Below are positions 17,676-27,184 of a stretch of 64,000 nucleotides of DNA, piece by piece. The stretch lies in assembly GCA_964428355.1 (NCBI GenBank), contig CAYRYU010000030.1, forward strand, positions 7,504-71,503. Direction: 5' to 3'. The notes beneath the pieces were generated by a model. That model was given only the letters and a program-made list of their open reading frames with translations. It had not been told where the DNA came from and did no database searches. Within the stretch, counting starts at the first letter, position 1, and each line of letters opens with the position of its first letter. Both the position numbers and the translations under genes were made by a program. This DNA is from CAYRYU01 sp964428355. Its GTDB lineage: Bacteria; Muiribacteriota; Ozemobacteria; Ozemobacterales; Ozemobacteraceae.

Positions 17676-18758
17676 ATGAGTTCGAACATCAAGTCGGCCT
17701 CCCGTCCACCAGAAGCGCTACAGAACATTTCCCTCCGCGATCTGGAAAACCCGGATGCGGAAAAGGATTTTCCCTACGGAGGTTTCCGACTCCCCGGGGT
17801 CATCGATCTTCACATCCACGGAGGATTCGGCTGGGATTTCTCATGGGGGGAATCCGAACGGATCGAGGAAATGCTCGACACCTATCTGTCGACCGGTCTG
17901 ACCGGGATCGTGGCAACGGTCATGACCTGCGACGAGGAACAACGTTTGAAGGCCCTTTCAGATATCCGAACGGTGGCGGTTCGGCGGAAGAGGCCCCCCC
18001 AGATTCTTGGGATCAGCCTCGAAGGCCCGTTCCTGGCCCCGGGCCGGAAGGGCTCCCATCCCAAGGAGCACCTTCTGGAACCCGACATGGCCCTCCTCGA
18101 GAGCTGGCAGAAAGCGGCCGGGGGGATGATCAAGTTCGTGACCGTGGCCCCCGAACTGCCCGGGGCAATCGAAATGATCAAGAAGGCCCCCGAAATCGGA
18201 ATCGAGGTTTCGCTCGGGCACACCGAAGCCGATCACGCGACCACCATGGCAGCCCTGGAGGCAGGGGCGCAGAACGTGACCCATTTTTTCAACGCGATGA
18301 GGCCTTTCACTCACCGTGACCCCACCGCCGTCTCCGCGATCATGACGTTCAAACGGGCGATGGTCGAGCTTATCGCCGACTGCAGGCACGTCCACCCCGA
18401 CATCCTAAAGCTGTCCTTCTCGATCTTCGGCCACGAACGGATCTCCCTCGTTTCCGATGCCGTTGCCCCGGCCGGGCTCCCGGAGGGAACCCACGAGTTC
18501 TACTGGTCAAAACTCGAGCTCAAGGACGGGGCATGCACGCGGGATGGCAAGTTCTTCGGCGGAGCGCGCCCGCTCCTTCATTCCCTCCCCAACTTCCTCG
18601 AGAAGACTGGAATCGCCCCCTTCGAAGCCAGCCAGTGTCTATCGCAGAACCCCTGCCGGGCATTGGGAATCGAGCCGCCCCGCGCCGATGTGATCCTGGA
18701 TTCGAGCTATTCCTGGCTGGCAACCCGGATCGAGGATACCTGGTATTACCGGGAATGA
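17676..18758 (+). CDS. nagA: N-acetylglucosamine-6-phosphate deacetylase
   Basis: Hydrolyses GlcNAc-6-phosphate to glucosamine-6-phosphate and acetate in amino-sugar catabolism and murein recycling. The 360-residue amidohydrolase has the metal motif LPGVIDLHIHGGFG, the substrate motif GISLEGPFLAPGRKGSH, SLGHTEADHA, the metal ligand region NVTHFFNAM, and the catalytic Asp in VSDAVAPAG. The ATG follows AGAGGA. It is unusual in that the N-terminal beta-sandwich strand is short. No NagB or PTS gene is adjacent; instead it heads a run of genes for exported proteins, and its TGA overlaps the next ATG (ATGA). Confidence 0.93.
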   Translation: MSSNIKSASRPPEALQNISLRDLENPDAEKDFPYGGFRLPGVIDLHIHGGFGWDFSWGESERIEEMLDTYLSTGLTGIVATVMTCDEEQRLKALSDIRTVAVRRKRPPQILGISLEGPFLAPGRKGSHPKEHLLEPDMALLESWQKAAGGMIKFVTVAPELPGAIEMIKKAPEIGIEVSLGHTEADHATTMAALEAGAQNVTHFFNAMRPFTHRDPTAVSAIMTFKRAMVELIADCRHVHPDILKLSFSIFGHERISLVSDAVAPAGLPEGTHEFYWSKLELKDGACTRDGKFFGGARPLLHSLPNFLEKTGIAPFEASQCLSQNPCRALGIEPPRADVILDSSYSWLATRIEDTWYYRE

Positions 18759-19564
18759 ACCGGGCCGGTCGCCCCCTCCCGTTAAGTCTTTTGATCTTCT
18801 TCCTGGTTTTTTCCCATCCGGTTTTCTCCCAGATCGATCGGTTCGGCGAAAGGATCCGGGAAGTGGGCTCCGAGGCCACCGGTTGGGCTTCCCGGACCGC
18901 CACGGACCTCTGGAAGGGGTTGTCCCCCAAAACCTGCCGAAAGTGCGGCCAGCCGACTCCGCTCGGCCGCGACGAGTGCCTCAAATGCACGGGGGAGGAC
19001 ACTGCCCGCAACCTGACCAACCTGTTGAACGATGCCCTGGGAAGGGCCCGGGAAGGTTTGAAGAACCTGGGGGATCCCAAGCTGACCGATACCGTCGTCG
19101 AATCCCTCCTGAAAATGAAGGAGTGTCTCCAGCGCGACCGGCAGAACGATCCAGACATGGAGAGGGAAGTCCGGCGCCAGGGAATCGAAAGCATCGGAGA
19201 CGTTCCCGTCGGCCCTGACCGGCGTCCGCTCAATGATTTCGCCAGGGAAGCGGTTTGGAAATACATGCCCTCCCTCGAGGGGACCGATTACGGCAATGAC
19301 CCGGCCAAGACCCTCTCCTACTTTCTCGTCCTCGACGGAAAGGGGTTCATCGAGAACGTGAAGATCATCCGCGGCCCCCTTGGACTTCCCATGACCCTGA
19401 AGGAGGGTTTCGACTACTATTACCGGGTGGATCCCGGGAAATCCCAGGACATCCTCGAAATCATGGACGACATCCGAAAGTTGTCCAATCCATCGACCCC
19501 GGTGGAAAAACTCCCCCACATCCTGGACGGCATTGCCCGCGGACTACGCCTGCTCATGAAATGA
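18755..19564 (+). CDS. Exported protein with Cys4 zinc-ribbon-like motif
   Basis: A 269-residue protein starting with the signal peptide PLSLLIFFLVFSHPVFSQ. It is followed by a possible zinc ribbon, CRKCGQPTPLGRDECLKC, which is unusual in an exported protein. The rest is helical and hydrophilic with two acidic segments. The start codon overlaps the nagA stop (ATGA), so the gene is translationally coupled to nagA. The open frame runs further upstream but lies inside nagA. No domain family was recognised. Confidence 0.65.
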   Translation: MNRAGRPLPLSLLIFFLVFSHPVFSQIDRFGERIREVGSEATGWASRTATDLWKGLSPKTCRKCGQPTPLGRDECLKCTGEDTARNLTNLLNDALGRAREGLKNLGDPKLTDTVVESLLKMKECLQRDRQNDPDMEREVRRQGIESIGDVPVGPDRRPLNDFAREAVWKYMPSLEGTDYGNDPAKTLSYFLVLDGKGFIENVKIIRGPLGLPMTLKEGFDYYYRVDPGKSQDILEIMDDIRKLSNPSTPVEKLPHILDGIARGLRLLMK

Positions 19565-19588
19565 AACAATACCGAAAGGCCGGAAAGA

Positions 19589-20233
19589 ATGAAGAAGTCC
19601 CCCAAAGACCTCCCCTGGAACGATGAAGAACGCGCATTTTTCCGGAAGTTCCGTGACCCTGTCGATATCCAGGAGTTCCTGAACCGGACCCCCTACAATC
19701 CCGAATGCACCTGCTGCTCGCCCAGGCTGGTGATCCGCCGGGGAAAAGCCCATTGTTTCGAGGGGGCGATGTTCGCCGCAGCAGCACTGAGAAACCTCGG
19801 TTATCCCCCCATGATTCTCGACATGATGGCGGTCAACGACGACGACCATGTGATCGCCGTTTTCAGGCGGAACGGTTGCTGGGGCTCGATCGCGAAATCG
19901 AACTTCACGACCCTCCGGTTCCGGGAACCGGTCTACCTTACCATTCGCGAACTGGTGATGTCGTATTTCGATTTCTACTTCAATACCATCTGCCAGAAAA
20001 CCTTGCGGAGTTTCTCGCGCCCGGTCAATCTGAGCCGGTTCGACTCGAAGGGCTGGATGACGAGCGAGGAAAGCCTCGAATACATCGGCGATCACCTCAA
20101 CGCGGTCCCGCACAGGCGGATAATGAACCCCACGATGGAAAAGGAACTCCGCCTTTCGGATCCAGACCTGGTCAAAGCCGGATTGCTAGGGTCGAACCCG
20201 TCCGGTCTCTTCACCCCCAAATCAAAACCTTGA
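19589..20233 (+). CDS. Transglutaminase-like domain protein
   Basis: A 214-residue cytoplasmic protein with a papain/transglutaminase-like core: Cys56 in KAHCFEGAMFAAAALRNLG, a His in NDDDHVIAVF about 31 residues later, and a polar residue in GSIAKSNFT. This order and spacing are those of bacterial transglutaminase-like proteases. No signal peptide is present. A further CTCC motif precedes the core. It starts 25 bases after the zinc-ribbon protein and 16 bases before the beta-lactamase-fold gene, so it belongs to the same run. The substrate is unknown. Confidence 0.7.
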   Translation: MKKSPKDLPWNDEERAFFRKFRDPVDIQEFLNRTPYNPECTCCSPRLVIRRGKAHCFEGAMFAAAALRNLGYPPMILDMMAVNDDDHVIAVFRRNGCWGSIAKSNFTTLRFREPVYLTIRELVMSYFDFYFNTICQKTLRSFSRPVNLSRFDSKGWMTSEESLEYIGDHLNAVPHRRIMNPTMEKELRLSDPDLVKAGLLGSNPSGLFTPKSKP

Positions 20234-20248
20234 CCGACTGAGGAAAAG

Positions 20249-22255
20249 ATGCCTTCCAGGATTCGCGAAAACCTCTTCGCCGAGGACTTCGGTCCGCGAA
20301 TACCTCTTTTCCGAGGCATCTGCCTGGTTGCGCTGGCAGGCATGTTTCTCGTTTCCTTTCTGGAGGCCGCCGCGGAAGCACGCGAGGCCAATTCCCGATT
20401 TCCCCATGAATTGAACGACCCGAGGGAGCTGGAGGCTTTCCTGGACGGGGTGATCGGCGGACACATGTGTTCCTTCGGAACCCCGGGAGTTGGAGTCGTC
20501 GTAGTCAAGGAAGGGAAGATTTTCTTCTCGAAGGGATATGGCTTCGCGGAACAGGAGACCGGGAGACCCGTCATCCCCGACCGGACGGTCTTTCCTCTCT
20601 TCTCGACAACCAAGGCCTTCACCGCAACGGCGATAATGGCCATGGTCGAAAAGGGAAGGCTGGACCTCCAGGCGGACGTCCGTCATTATGACCCGCGGTT
20701 GCCGTCTTTCGGCGGCCTCTCTGGTCCGCTCACCCTCCACCAGATCCTTACCCACTCGACCGGCCTGGACAAAAACCTCGAAGGTCTCGCCTGGTTCGGT
20801 CCCATGGGGGCTCCCCCACCCTTTCTCTCCTATCTGACCGCCCATCAGCCGGAACGCACCGACACTCCAGGCGCTTTCTGCATGTATGACCTCGGCTATG
20901 CATACACCATCGCCGGGGACGTCCTTGAAACGGTTTCGGGGAAAAGTTACCCCGACCTCATGAAGGAATTGATACTGGAACCCCTCGAAATGAGCCGGAG
21001 CGATTTCCGGATAACCGCTTCGCAAGAGGCCGACCTGGCCTTGGGCTACATTCCCGACTTCTCGGGGGGCCCATTCCGCCGTTGCGGCCGGCTCACGACC
21101 CAGGTGGCCCCCGCCTCGGTTCTCCATGCAACCGTGGAGGACGTTGGCCATTTCCTGATCGCCCACCTCGAAGGGGGGCTCTACGGGACGAACCGGCTCC
21201 TCGCCTCCGGCACGATCGAAAGGATGCATGCATCGCAGTTCCGCTCCCACCCCACTTTTCCCGGAGTAGGCTACGGGTTTTTCCGCGGCCCCGGCTACGT
21301 CGAGTGCCTGGGCGGGCCGTTCCCCCATTTGGGCGGAATGATCCTCGTTCCGCATTCCAGGATCGGATTGTTCTTCGCGAGCAATGCCCCAACAGGGCTG
21401 GAGCTTTTGAGGAGCCTGAAATACCGGTTCCTGGAACGGTACTTCCCGCGGACGGTGGAATGGGAACCGGGTCCCCCCGAGACCGGAACTCCCGCTCCTG
21501 TCGCCGACTTCGAAGGGCTCTTCCGGATCCGTTTCGCTTCGCGCCGCGGAATCGACAAACTCGAACTTCTCGCCCCAATTGCTTTCGAAATGCGGATCCG
21601 CCCCGACGGCCCGGACCGGCTCGAAATCGAGCACACGATGATACCCTTGCGCTGGTCTCTGGTTCGCACCGGAACCGATCTTTTCCACCGAACCGACAGT
21701 ATGGGTCCGATTGCCTTCCAGCGGGATCAAGGGGGGAAGGTGACCGGCTTCGTGACGCACCCTTTCCTCCCATTCATCGCGATGCCCTTTTCCTTCGAGA
21801 GAATTTCGTGGTGGGAATCCAGACTTCCGAATCTCTGTTTTCTCGGGATGTTCTTCCTCTTCTTCTTCTGGCAGGGTTTCATTAGGCCGCTGGTAATGGG
21901 CCTCGCGCGATTGCGCGGCGGAACCGCCGGCCCGGAGGGGCAGGGATGGCATCGGCGGGGAATTGCCTGTCTGGCCTTTCTGAACCTGGTCGTGCTGGGG
22001 ATGCCCTTGTGGGCTTCCTTTCCCACCATCGACATCATCCCGCGCTTCATATTCGGAATGCCGCCCGCGGTGGCCTTCCTGATGCGGGCAGGGGTTCTCG
22101 TGGCGGGGCTCGACATCCTCGCCCCACTTCTGGCCTTGCACTTCTCATGGAGATCGTCTGCGGGTCGACTCGACAAGGTGCTGTTCGGGATTTCCGCTCT
22201 CGTCTCGGCGGCCTTCGCTCCCTTCAGCCTCTACTGGAACCTGATCACCCTCTGA
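20249..22255 (+). CDS. Membrane-bound serine hydrolase, class C beta-lactamase fold
   Basis: A 668-residue protein with an N-terminal anchor or signal (IPLFRGICLVALAGMFLVSF). The penicillin-binding/class C beta-lactamase domain spans about 60-390: SxxK motif FSTTKAFTA with Ser119 and Lys122, YDLGYAYTIAGDVLE as the tyrosine motif, and an HLGG turn near 365 that may replace KTG. A beta-barrel-like region follows, and from about 515 on four or five transmembrane helices. Proteins of this layout act on D-amino-acid peptides or esters at the outer face of the inner membrane. It closes the nagA run and converges with a minus-strand gene. Confidence 0.85.
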   Translation: MPSRIRENLFAEDFGPRIPLFRGICLVALAGMFLVSFLEAAAEAREANSRFPHELNDPRELEAFLDGVIGGHMCSFGTPGVGVVVVKEGKIFFSKGYGFAEQETGRPVIPDRTVFPLFSTTKAFTATAIMAMVEKGRLDLQADVRHYDPRLPSFGGLSGPLTLHQILTHSTGLDKNLEGLAWFGPMGAPPPFLSYLTAHQPERTDTPGAFCMYDLGYAYTIAGDVLETVSGKSYPDLMKELILEPLEMSRSDFRITASQEADLALGYIPDFSGGPFRRCGRLTTQVAPASVLHATVEDVGHFLIAHLEGGLYGTNRLLASGTIERMHASQFRSHPTFPGVGYGFFRGPGYVECLGGPFPHLGGMILVPHSRIGLFFASNAPTGLELLRSLKYRFLERYFPRTVEWEPGPPETGTPAPVADFEGLFRIRFASRRGIDKLELLAPIAFEMRIRPDGPDRLEIEHTMIPLRWSLVRTGTDLFHRTDSMGPIAFQRDQGGKVTGFVTHPFLPFIAMPFSFERISWWESRLPNLCFLGMFFLFFFWQGFIRPLVMGLARLRGGTAGPEGQGWHRRGIACLAFLNLVVLGMPLWASFPTIDIIPRFIFGMPPAVAFLMRAGVLVAGLDILAPLLALHFSWRSSAGRLDKVLFGISALVSAAFAPFSLYWNLITL

Positions 22256-22320
22256 GACCCACCGGCTCGAATGTCCGGAGGCATCAACCCGAGCGCTCGC
22301 GCCCCTCTCCTTCGGAAAAA

Positions 22321-22575
22321 TCAGGACGGAACGCGGATCCTGATCACGGCCCTCCCGGGACAAGCCCGGAGGCGCTCGAGGAGCAATGAAGCCGCGAGAT
22401 CGGGAGAGAGCTCCGAAAAACCGTCGAGATCGATCATCGGCCTGGCTGGAAGCTCACGGAACTCCCATGTTACCTGTGGGGAACGACCTCGGGCGCAGAT
22501 CTCGAGAATGAGGTATCCCTTCGGTTCCCCGCATTCCGCGAAAGACGAGTCTCGATTCGAAGTAACAGTTTTCAA
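22321..22575 (-). CDS. Small protein coupled to the DUF3267 gene
   Basis: An 84-residue frame whose TTG start overlaps the TGA stop of the DUF3267 gene (TTGA), the usual sign of translational coupling. The sequence ends with a helix-strand pattern (SPDLAASLLLERLRACP then GRAVIRIRV) that looks like a genuine small folded protein. No family was recognised. The start rests only on the coupling, so it remains a tentative gene. Confidence 0.45.
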   Translation of the reverse strand: MKTVTSNRDSSFAECGEPKGYLILEICARGRSPQVTWEFRELPARPMIDLDGFSELSPDLAASLLLERLRACPGRAVIRIRVPS

Positions 22576-23096
22576 TCCGGACCAATCAACACATCGATTT
22601 TAGAGCCATGGTCAAGAAAACGGGCGGATTTCGGAAAAGTGAGCGCTTTGGCTGCAAGGAAGATATCTCCGATCGAACTCCCGACAGCGATGATCACGGA
22701 AATCATTCCCCCCGCCCGCGCAACCCCGGGCAACAGGAGATAACCGGCGGCACCAAGAAACCCGAAGAAACCCAGGGGGGTCAGGGAGTATAGGGCATAC
22801 ACGGACTTGGTCATCGGAACATCGACCCGACACTCGAAGGCATACCAATGGAAATCCAGTGAAGTATGCCCCGGTCCAAGAAAGAGTCGAGCAACAAGCG
22901 CGTGGACATGCTCGTGGAAAAGGCATGGAATCAGGATGAACGGCTGTATCAGGACGAACTGAAAAAAAGTGCGGGGTAAGGGGATTCCCGGAGAAAGGAG
23001 CGAGAAAAGATACGTGGCCAGACAAACACCCGAGAAGGAGCCCCAGAAGGGATCCCAGGAAAGCTGATTTACCTGAATTGATGGGGTTCTGGACAA
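22572..23096 (-). CDS. DUF3267 putative zincin metalloprotease
   Basis: A 174-residue inner-membrane protein with three or four helices and the motif FHEHVHALVARLF (His61, Glu62, His65). That is the HExxH zinc site of the DUF3267 family of putative intramembrane zincins. A later helix contains SSIGDIFLAAKAL, which supplies the conserved GD acid. The TTG start at 23096 has a perfect AAGGAG five bases upstream. The nearest upstream gene is the DUF1232 gene of the mfd operon, 160 bases away. Substrate unknown. Confidence 0.75.
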   Translation of the reverse strand: MSRTPSIQVNQLSWDPFWGSFSGVCLATYLFSLLSPGIPLPRTFFQFVLIQPFILIPCLFHEHVHALVARLFLGPGHTSLDFHWYAFECRVDVPMTKSVYALYSLTPLGFFGFLGAAGYLLLPGVARAGGMISVIIAVGSSIGDIFLAAKALTFPKSARFLDHGSKIDVLIGPD

Positions 23097-23256
23097 CGTA
23101 GCTCCTTCCGACCGAAGATGAGCGGGAAAAACCGGAGCCCACGGGAAAGCGCGCCGGCTAGCTCCACGTCAAGCTCCAACCACGGGCACTCCATTTTCCG
23201 GAGAGATTCTGGCATCCCATTCCAGGTGGAACCACTCGGGCGTGGAGGCACGAATC

Positions 23257-23655
23257 TCAGCGGGTCACCACCAGATCGTTGCGTCCGATCAGAACGAAGA
23301 CGGTGTTCATCACCGCGAGGTCGTCATCGAAGCCGAGGGGGTCCTCGAGATCGTTGGACGCATCGTCGGTATCGATGAAATAGCGGGCCGCACCGACGAC
23401 AAGTGCGCGATGCTCCTCGGGAAGATATGCATATTCCTTGAGAATCGTGCACATGGCTTTGGTCATCCGCTCGAGAAGGGGAACATTGATGTTCTTGTTC
23501 TTCACCGCCTCCTTGCGGATCGTCCTCATGTAAGCCTGGGTCTGGTCGGTGAGTGTCTTCACCTCCTCCAGGGAGAGCACCGCGAGCTTGCGGGCGAAGA
23601 TATCCCGGCACATCGTTGGAATGGACGGGGGAATGCTCATCTTGAACTCGGCCAT
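23257..23655 (-). CDS. DUF1232 (YkvA-like) protein
   Basis: A 132-residue protein whose C-terminal half, ALVVGAARYFIDTDDASNDL then GFDDDLAVMNTVFVLI, matches the YkvA/DUF1232 pattern of a helix, an acidic turn and a DD-containing helix. The N-terminus is helical (LTDQTQAYMRTIRKEAVKN). The ATG at 23655 has AAAGGA eight bases upstream. It lies 13 bases after the mfd stop on the same strand and is therefore the third gene of the cyclophilin-mfd operon. The family has no established biochemical function. Confidence 0.75.
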   Translation of the reverse strand: MAEFKMSIPPSIPTMCRDIFARKLAVLSLEEVKTLTDQTQAYMRTIRKEAVKNKNINVPLLERMTKAMCTILKEYAYLPEEHRALVVGAARYFIDTDDASNDLEDPLGFDDDLAVMNTVFVLIGRNDLVVTR

Positions 23656-23668
23656 CAATGGAATCCTT

Positions 23669-26600
23669 TCATGTCATATGCTCCTTCGACACCGCGGCTC
23701 CGTCTGCACCTGAAAGCATCAGGAAGTTCTCCGCGGTATCCAGGACCTCCGTCCCCTCCTCATCCTTGAGTTGGACGAAAACGGCGAAGGGATCGTTCTG
23801 GCTGAAGGAGATGCGTTTCCAGAAAGCGGTACGCAGGGCGACCAGATCGTTCAGGTCGGCGGCAGGCGACCTGTCGAACTCGAAGCGGAGACGGTTCATC
23901 ACACGCGTGATCTTCTTCACACCGGATTTTCCCGCGAGGAGCCGCAGGCGGGCCACCCGGAACAGGGAGTTGCCCTCCTCGGGAAGCCGCCCGAACCGGT
24001 CCTCGCACTCCGCCCGCAGGAGTTCCAGGGTCTCGATCCCGGTGCATCGGGCGATCCGGGCGTAGAGATCGAACCTCGTATCCTCGTCCCCGACGTAGGA
24101 CATCGGGAAAAGAGCGGTGACCGGAATCTCGATCGCGGAATCCGAAGGTTTGGGAACCGAGACTCCACGCAACTTTCCGACCGCCTCCTCGAGAAGCTCG
24201 ATATAGAGGGCGAATCCCACCGCGGCGATGTGCCCGCTCTGCTCCTCGCCAAGAAGGTTTCCCGCCCCCCGGATCTGGAGGTCGCGAAGCGCGATCTTGA
24301 AACCCGATCCGAGGGCGGTGTGTTCCTCGATCGTGGAAAGCCTTTCCTGAGCCTCCTGCGTGAGTCTCTTCCCTTTCGAGTAGAAAAAGTATGCCCACGC
24401 CTGGCGGTTGGACCGGCCAACCCGTCCCCGAAGCTGGTACATCTGTGAAAGTCCGAGCCGCTCGGCTTCGTCCACGATCAGGGTGTTCACGTTGGGGATG
24501 TCGAGCCCAGACTCGATTATGGTCGTCGCGAGCAACAGGTCATATTCCCCCTGGATGAAAGCGAGCATGGTCTTTTCCACCAGGGTCTCGTCCATCTGTC
24601 CGTGTGCGATGGCGATCCGGGCCTCGGGTACGAGATTACGCAGGAACTCCGCCTTCTGGTCGATCTTTTCGACCCGGTTGAAAACGTAGTAGACCTGGCC
24701 TCCGCGTTTGAGCTCTTCGATCACGGCGCGTTTCGCCCAGACCTGGTCGAACGGTGCGACATAGGTATGGACGGGACGCCGGTCTTCGGGGGGAGTGTCG
24801 ATCACGCTGATCTGGCGTATCCCCGAAAGGGCCATCTGGAGGGTTCGGGGAATCGGGGTCGCCGAAAGGGTCAGCACGTCTATCGAGGCTTTGAGGGCCT
24901 TGAGCTTCTCCTTGTGCTTGACCCCGAACCGCTGCTCCTCGTCAACGATCAGCAGACCGAGTTCGCGGAACCCGATGTCGGAGGAAAGGAGGCGGTGGGT
25001 ACCAACGAGGATGTCGACCCTTCCTCCCTTGACCCCGTCGATCGTCTTCTTCTGTTCGACCGGTTTCCGCAGTCGGCTGACCATGTCGACGGTCACTGGA
25101 AAACCCTGGAGCCGGTTGTTGAAGGTCTGGAAATGCTGGAAGGCCAGGAGGGTCGTTGGAGCAAGCACCGCCACCTGCTTTCCGGAGTTGACCGCCTTGA
25201 ACGCCGCCCTGATGGCCACTTCCGTTTTCCCGTAACCGACGTCTCCACAGATGAGGCGGTCCATCGGGACTGCCGCCTCCATGTCGGCCTTGGTTGCGGA
25301 AATCGCCTTCGCCTGATCGGGGGTTTCGGTGAACGCGAACTTCCCCTCCATCTCCCGCTGTAGGTCGTTGTCGGGCAGGAAAGCGAAGCCGTGCGACAAC
25401 TGCCGGCGGGCATAAAGCTCCAGGAGCTCCCGGGCGATCGTCTCGACGTGTTTCTGGACACGTCTCTTCTGGTTCTCCCAGACCTTGGAGTTCAGGCTGT
25501 GAATCAGGGGCCTGGCCCCTTCCATACCGATGTATTTCTGAACCTTGTGGACCTGGTCGGCAGGAACGTAAAGCTTGTCTGTACCCGCATAGTTCAGGAG
25601 CAGGTATTCCCGGGTGTTTCCGCCCGCGGTCATGGGATGGATGCCCCCGAACTGGGCAATCCCGTGGTCGGCATGGACGACCAGGTCCCCCGGGACGAGC
25701 TGGGAGACTTCCAGGAGGCCCTTCTCCACCCTGGTTCTTGGGTGGGCCACGCTTTTGGCCTGATGGGGATAGATGTCTTCCTCCCCGAGGACCGCGATCC
25801 TGTCGCGGTTGGCGATGAACCCCCGGCGGCCTGAACCGCACAGCATCAAAACCGCCCCATATGCCATCTTCATCGGGTCCGAGCCGGAGTAGACCGGTAT
25901 CTTTCGCTCTCCCAAAAGCCCCTTCAGATTGTGGAACCTGTCAGGGTCGGAAATGATAAGGGTGACCGCCCATCCGTCGCGCATCCACCTGTTCAGATCC
26001 GTAACAAGGGTCTCGCGCGAAGGATCGGAGGGCGGAGCGACCGGTTCGACCTCGAACACGAGCCCCGACCCCGCATCCCGCTTGAAACGACTGAAGGCGG
26101 CCGCCCCGGAGGCCCTGAGCCCGGCCAGGATTTCGGCAGGAGAATGGAAATAGGAGCCCGGTGGAAGGAGGGGCGTGAGCTCCGATGCTTTGGAAAAAGC
26201 TCGCTCCTGCTGCTCGAGGAAGGTCTCGAGATCATCTCCGATCTGGTCGGGATCCTCGATGAGGACGCGAGGCTGGTGCCAGTGCTCCCAGAGGAAGTGG
26301 GTCCCCTTTCCGAGGAAGGGCAGGAGTTCCCGGACATCCCGGCTGTCGGGGTGCAGGCAGAAACGTTCGATTCGGCGCTCGAGAAGTTCGCGACGTGTGG
26401 GGTCGAGTGCCCCGGCAGCGGCGTTCAGGGCGGCGAGAGCCCCTTCCCTTTCCACCCCGTCCATGAAATGCTCCAGGGCGGGAACCACCGCCGTTTGGGC
26501 CAGCTTGTCGAGAGTCCTCTGCGTCTCCACTGAAAAGGTCTTGATCGTCTCGATCTCGTCCCCGAAGAAATCGAGCCTGACCGGAAACTCCTGGTGGGGG

Positions 26601-27157
26601 GAAAACACGTCGAGAATCCCGCCCCTGACCGCGAACTGACCCGCGGCCTGAACCTGGCTGGTCCGCGTGTAACCGAGGCCGGCGAGGGAAAATGTGAGGT
26701 CTCTCAGGCTGAGAGTCGTCCCGACCGAAAGGACCAGGACCGATTCCGCCCACCGTCGCGGCGCAAAAAAACGCTCGCAGACGGCGGGCACCGTGGCGAT
26801 GACCAATCCCCCGCCGGCGGAATCGAGACCGATCGCGGCGGTTCTTTCCGAGGATACCTCCCGTGGAATCGGGGTCTGGTCGTACCAGGACTCCCGTTCG
26901 GGAAGGAAGAGCTTCGCCCGGTTCTGGGCGGGCCCGAGCCAGGTCCGTGTTTCCTGGGCAAGGCGCAAGGCCCGGTCGGAACCGTTGACAACAAGAAGTG
27001 TGGCTTCCCCCCGGACTGCCAGCCGGGCGAGAAGCATCGGGGAAAGGGCCCCGGAAAGACCCGAAAACGGCCCTCCGGGAGCCTGTTTCAACCCCGCGAA
27101 CAGCGATTCGAGAGGCTTGCCGGCTCCCATCGGGCCGAAATTCCGGGTTCCGGTCAC
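23669..27157 (-). CDS. mfd: Transcription-repair coupling factor
   Basis: ATP-dependent DNA translocase that removes RNA polymerase stalled at lesions and recruits UvrA. The roughly 1162-residue protein has the UvrB-like N-terminal module and the RNA-polymerase-interacting CarD-like domain at about 485-560 (LVPGDLVVHADHGIAQFGG). The superfamily 2 motor follows, with Walker A GDVGYGKTEVAIRAAF near 640, DEEQRFGVKHKE near 740 and ATPIPRTLQMA. The C-terminal TRCF domain starts near 1000. GTG at 27157 has AAAGGAG five bases upstream and is preferred to the GTG two codons earlier, which overlaps that site. It lies in the cyclophilin-mfd-DUF1232 operon. Confidence 0.97.
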   Translation of the reverse strand: MTGTRNFGPMGAGKPLESLFAGLKQAPGGPFSGLSGALSPMLLARLAVRGEATLLVVNGSDRALRLAQETRTWLGPAQNRAKLFLPERESWYDQTPIPREVSSERTAAIGLDSAGGGLVIATVPAVCERFFAPRRWAESVLVLSVGTTLSLRDLTFSLAGLGYTRTSQVQAAGQFAVRGGILDVFSPHQEFPVRLDFFGDEIETIKTFSVETQRTLDKLAQTAVVPALEHFMDGVEREGALAALNAAAGALDPTRRELLERRIERFCLHPDSRDVRELLPFLGKGTHFLWEHWHQPRVLIEDPDQIGDDLETFLEQQERAFSKASELTPLLPPGSYFHSPAEILAGLRASGAAAFSRFKRDAGSGLVFEVEPVAPPSDPSRETLVTDLNRWMRDGWAVTLIISDPDRFHNLKGLLGERKIPVYSGSDPMKMAYGAVLMLCGSGRRGFIANRDRIAVLGEEDIYPHQAKSVAHPRTRVEKGLLEVSQLVPGDLVVHADHGIAQFGGIHPMTAGGNTREYLLLNYAGTDKLYVPADQVHKVQKYIGMEGARPLIHSLNSKVWENQKRRVQKHVETIARELLELYARRQLSHGFAFLPDNDLQREMEGKFAFTETPDQAKAISATKADMEAAVPMDRLICGDVGYGKTEVAIRAAFKAVNSGKQVAVLAPTTLLAFQHFQTFNNRLQGFPVTVDMVSRLRKPVEQKKTIDGVKGGRVDILVGTHRLLSSDIGFRELGLLIVDEEQRFGVKHKEKLKALKASIDVLTLSATPIPRTLQMALSGIRQISVIDTPPEDRRPVHTYVAPFDQVWAKRAVIEELKRGGQVYYVFNRVEKIDQKAEFLRNLVPEARIAIAHGQMDETLVEKTMLAFIQGEYDLLLATTIIESGLDIPNVNTLIVDEAERLGLSQMYQLRGRVGRSNRQAWAYFFYSKGKRLTQEAQERLSTIEEHTALGSGFKIALRDLQIRGAGNLLGEEQSGHIAAVGFALYIELLEEAVGKLRGVSVPKPSDSAIEIPVTALFPMSYVGDEDTRFDLYARIARCTGIETLELLRAECEDRFGRLPEEGNSLFRVARLRLLAGKSGVKKITRVMNRLRFEFDRSPAADLNDLVALRTAFWKRISFSQNDPFAVFVQLKDEEGTEVLDTAENFLMLSGADGAAVSKEHMT

Positions 27158-27184
27158 CGGCACTCCTTTCCGGGTTCGAAGATC

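Noticed and set aside
20222..22141. 639-codon minus-strand open frame opposite the beta-lactamase-fold gene
   Set aside because: Antisense shadow with Glu/Gly/Arg bias. The plus-strand frame has a signal peptide, SxxK motif and membrane helices.
23069..23251. 60-codon minus-strand frame upstream of the DUF3267 gene
   Set aside because: No ribosome site, overlaps the start of the DUF3267 gene in another frame, and has no recognisable pattern.
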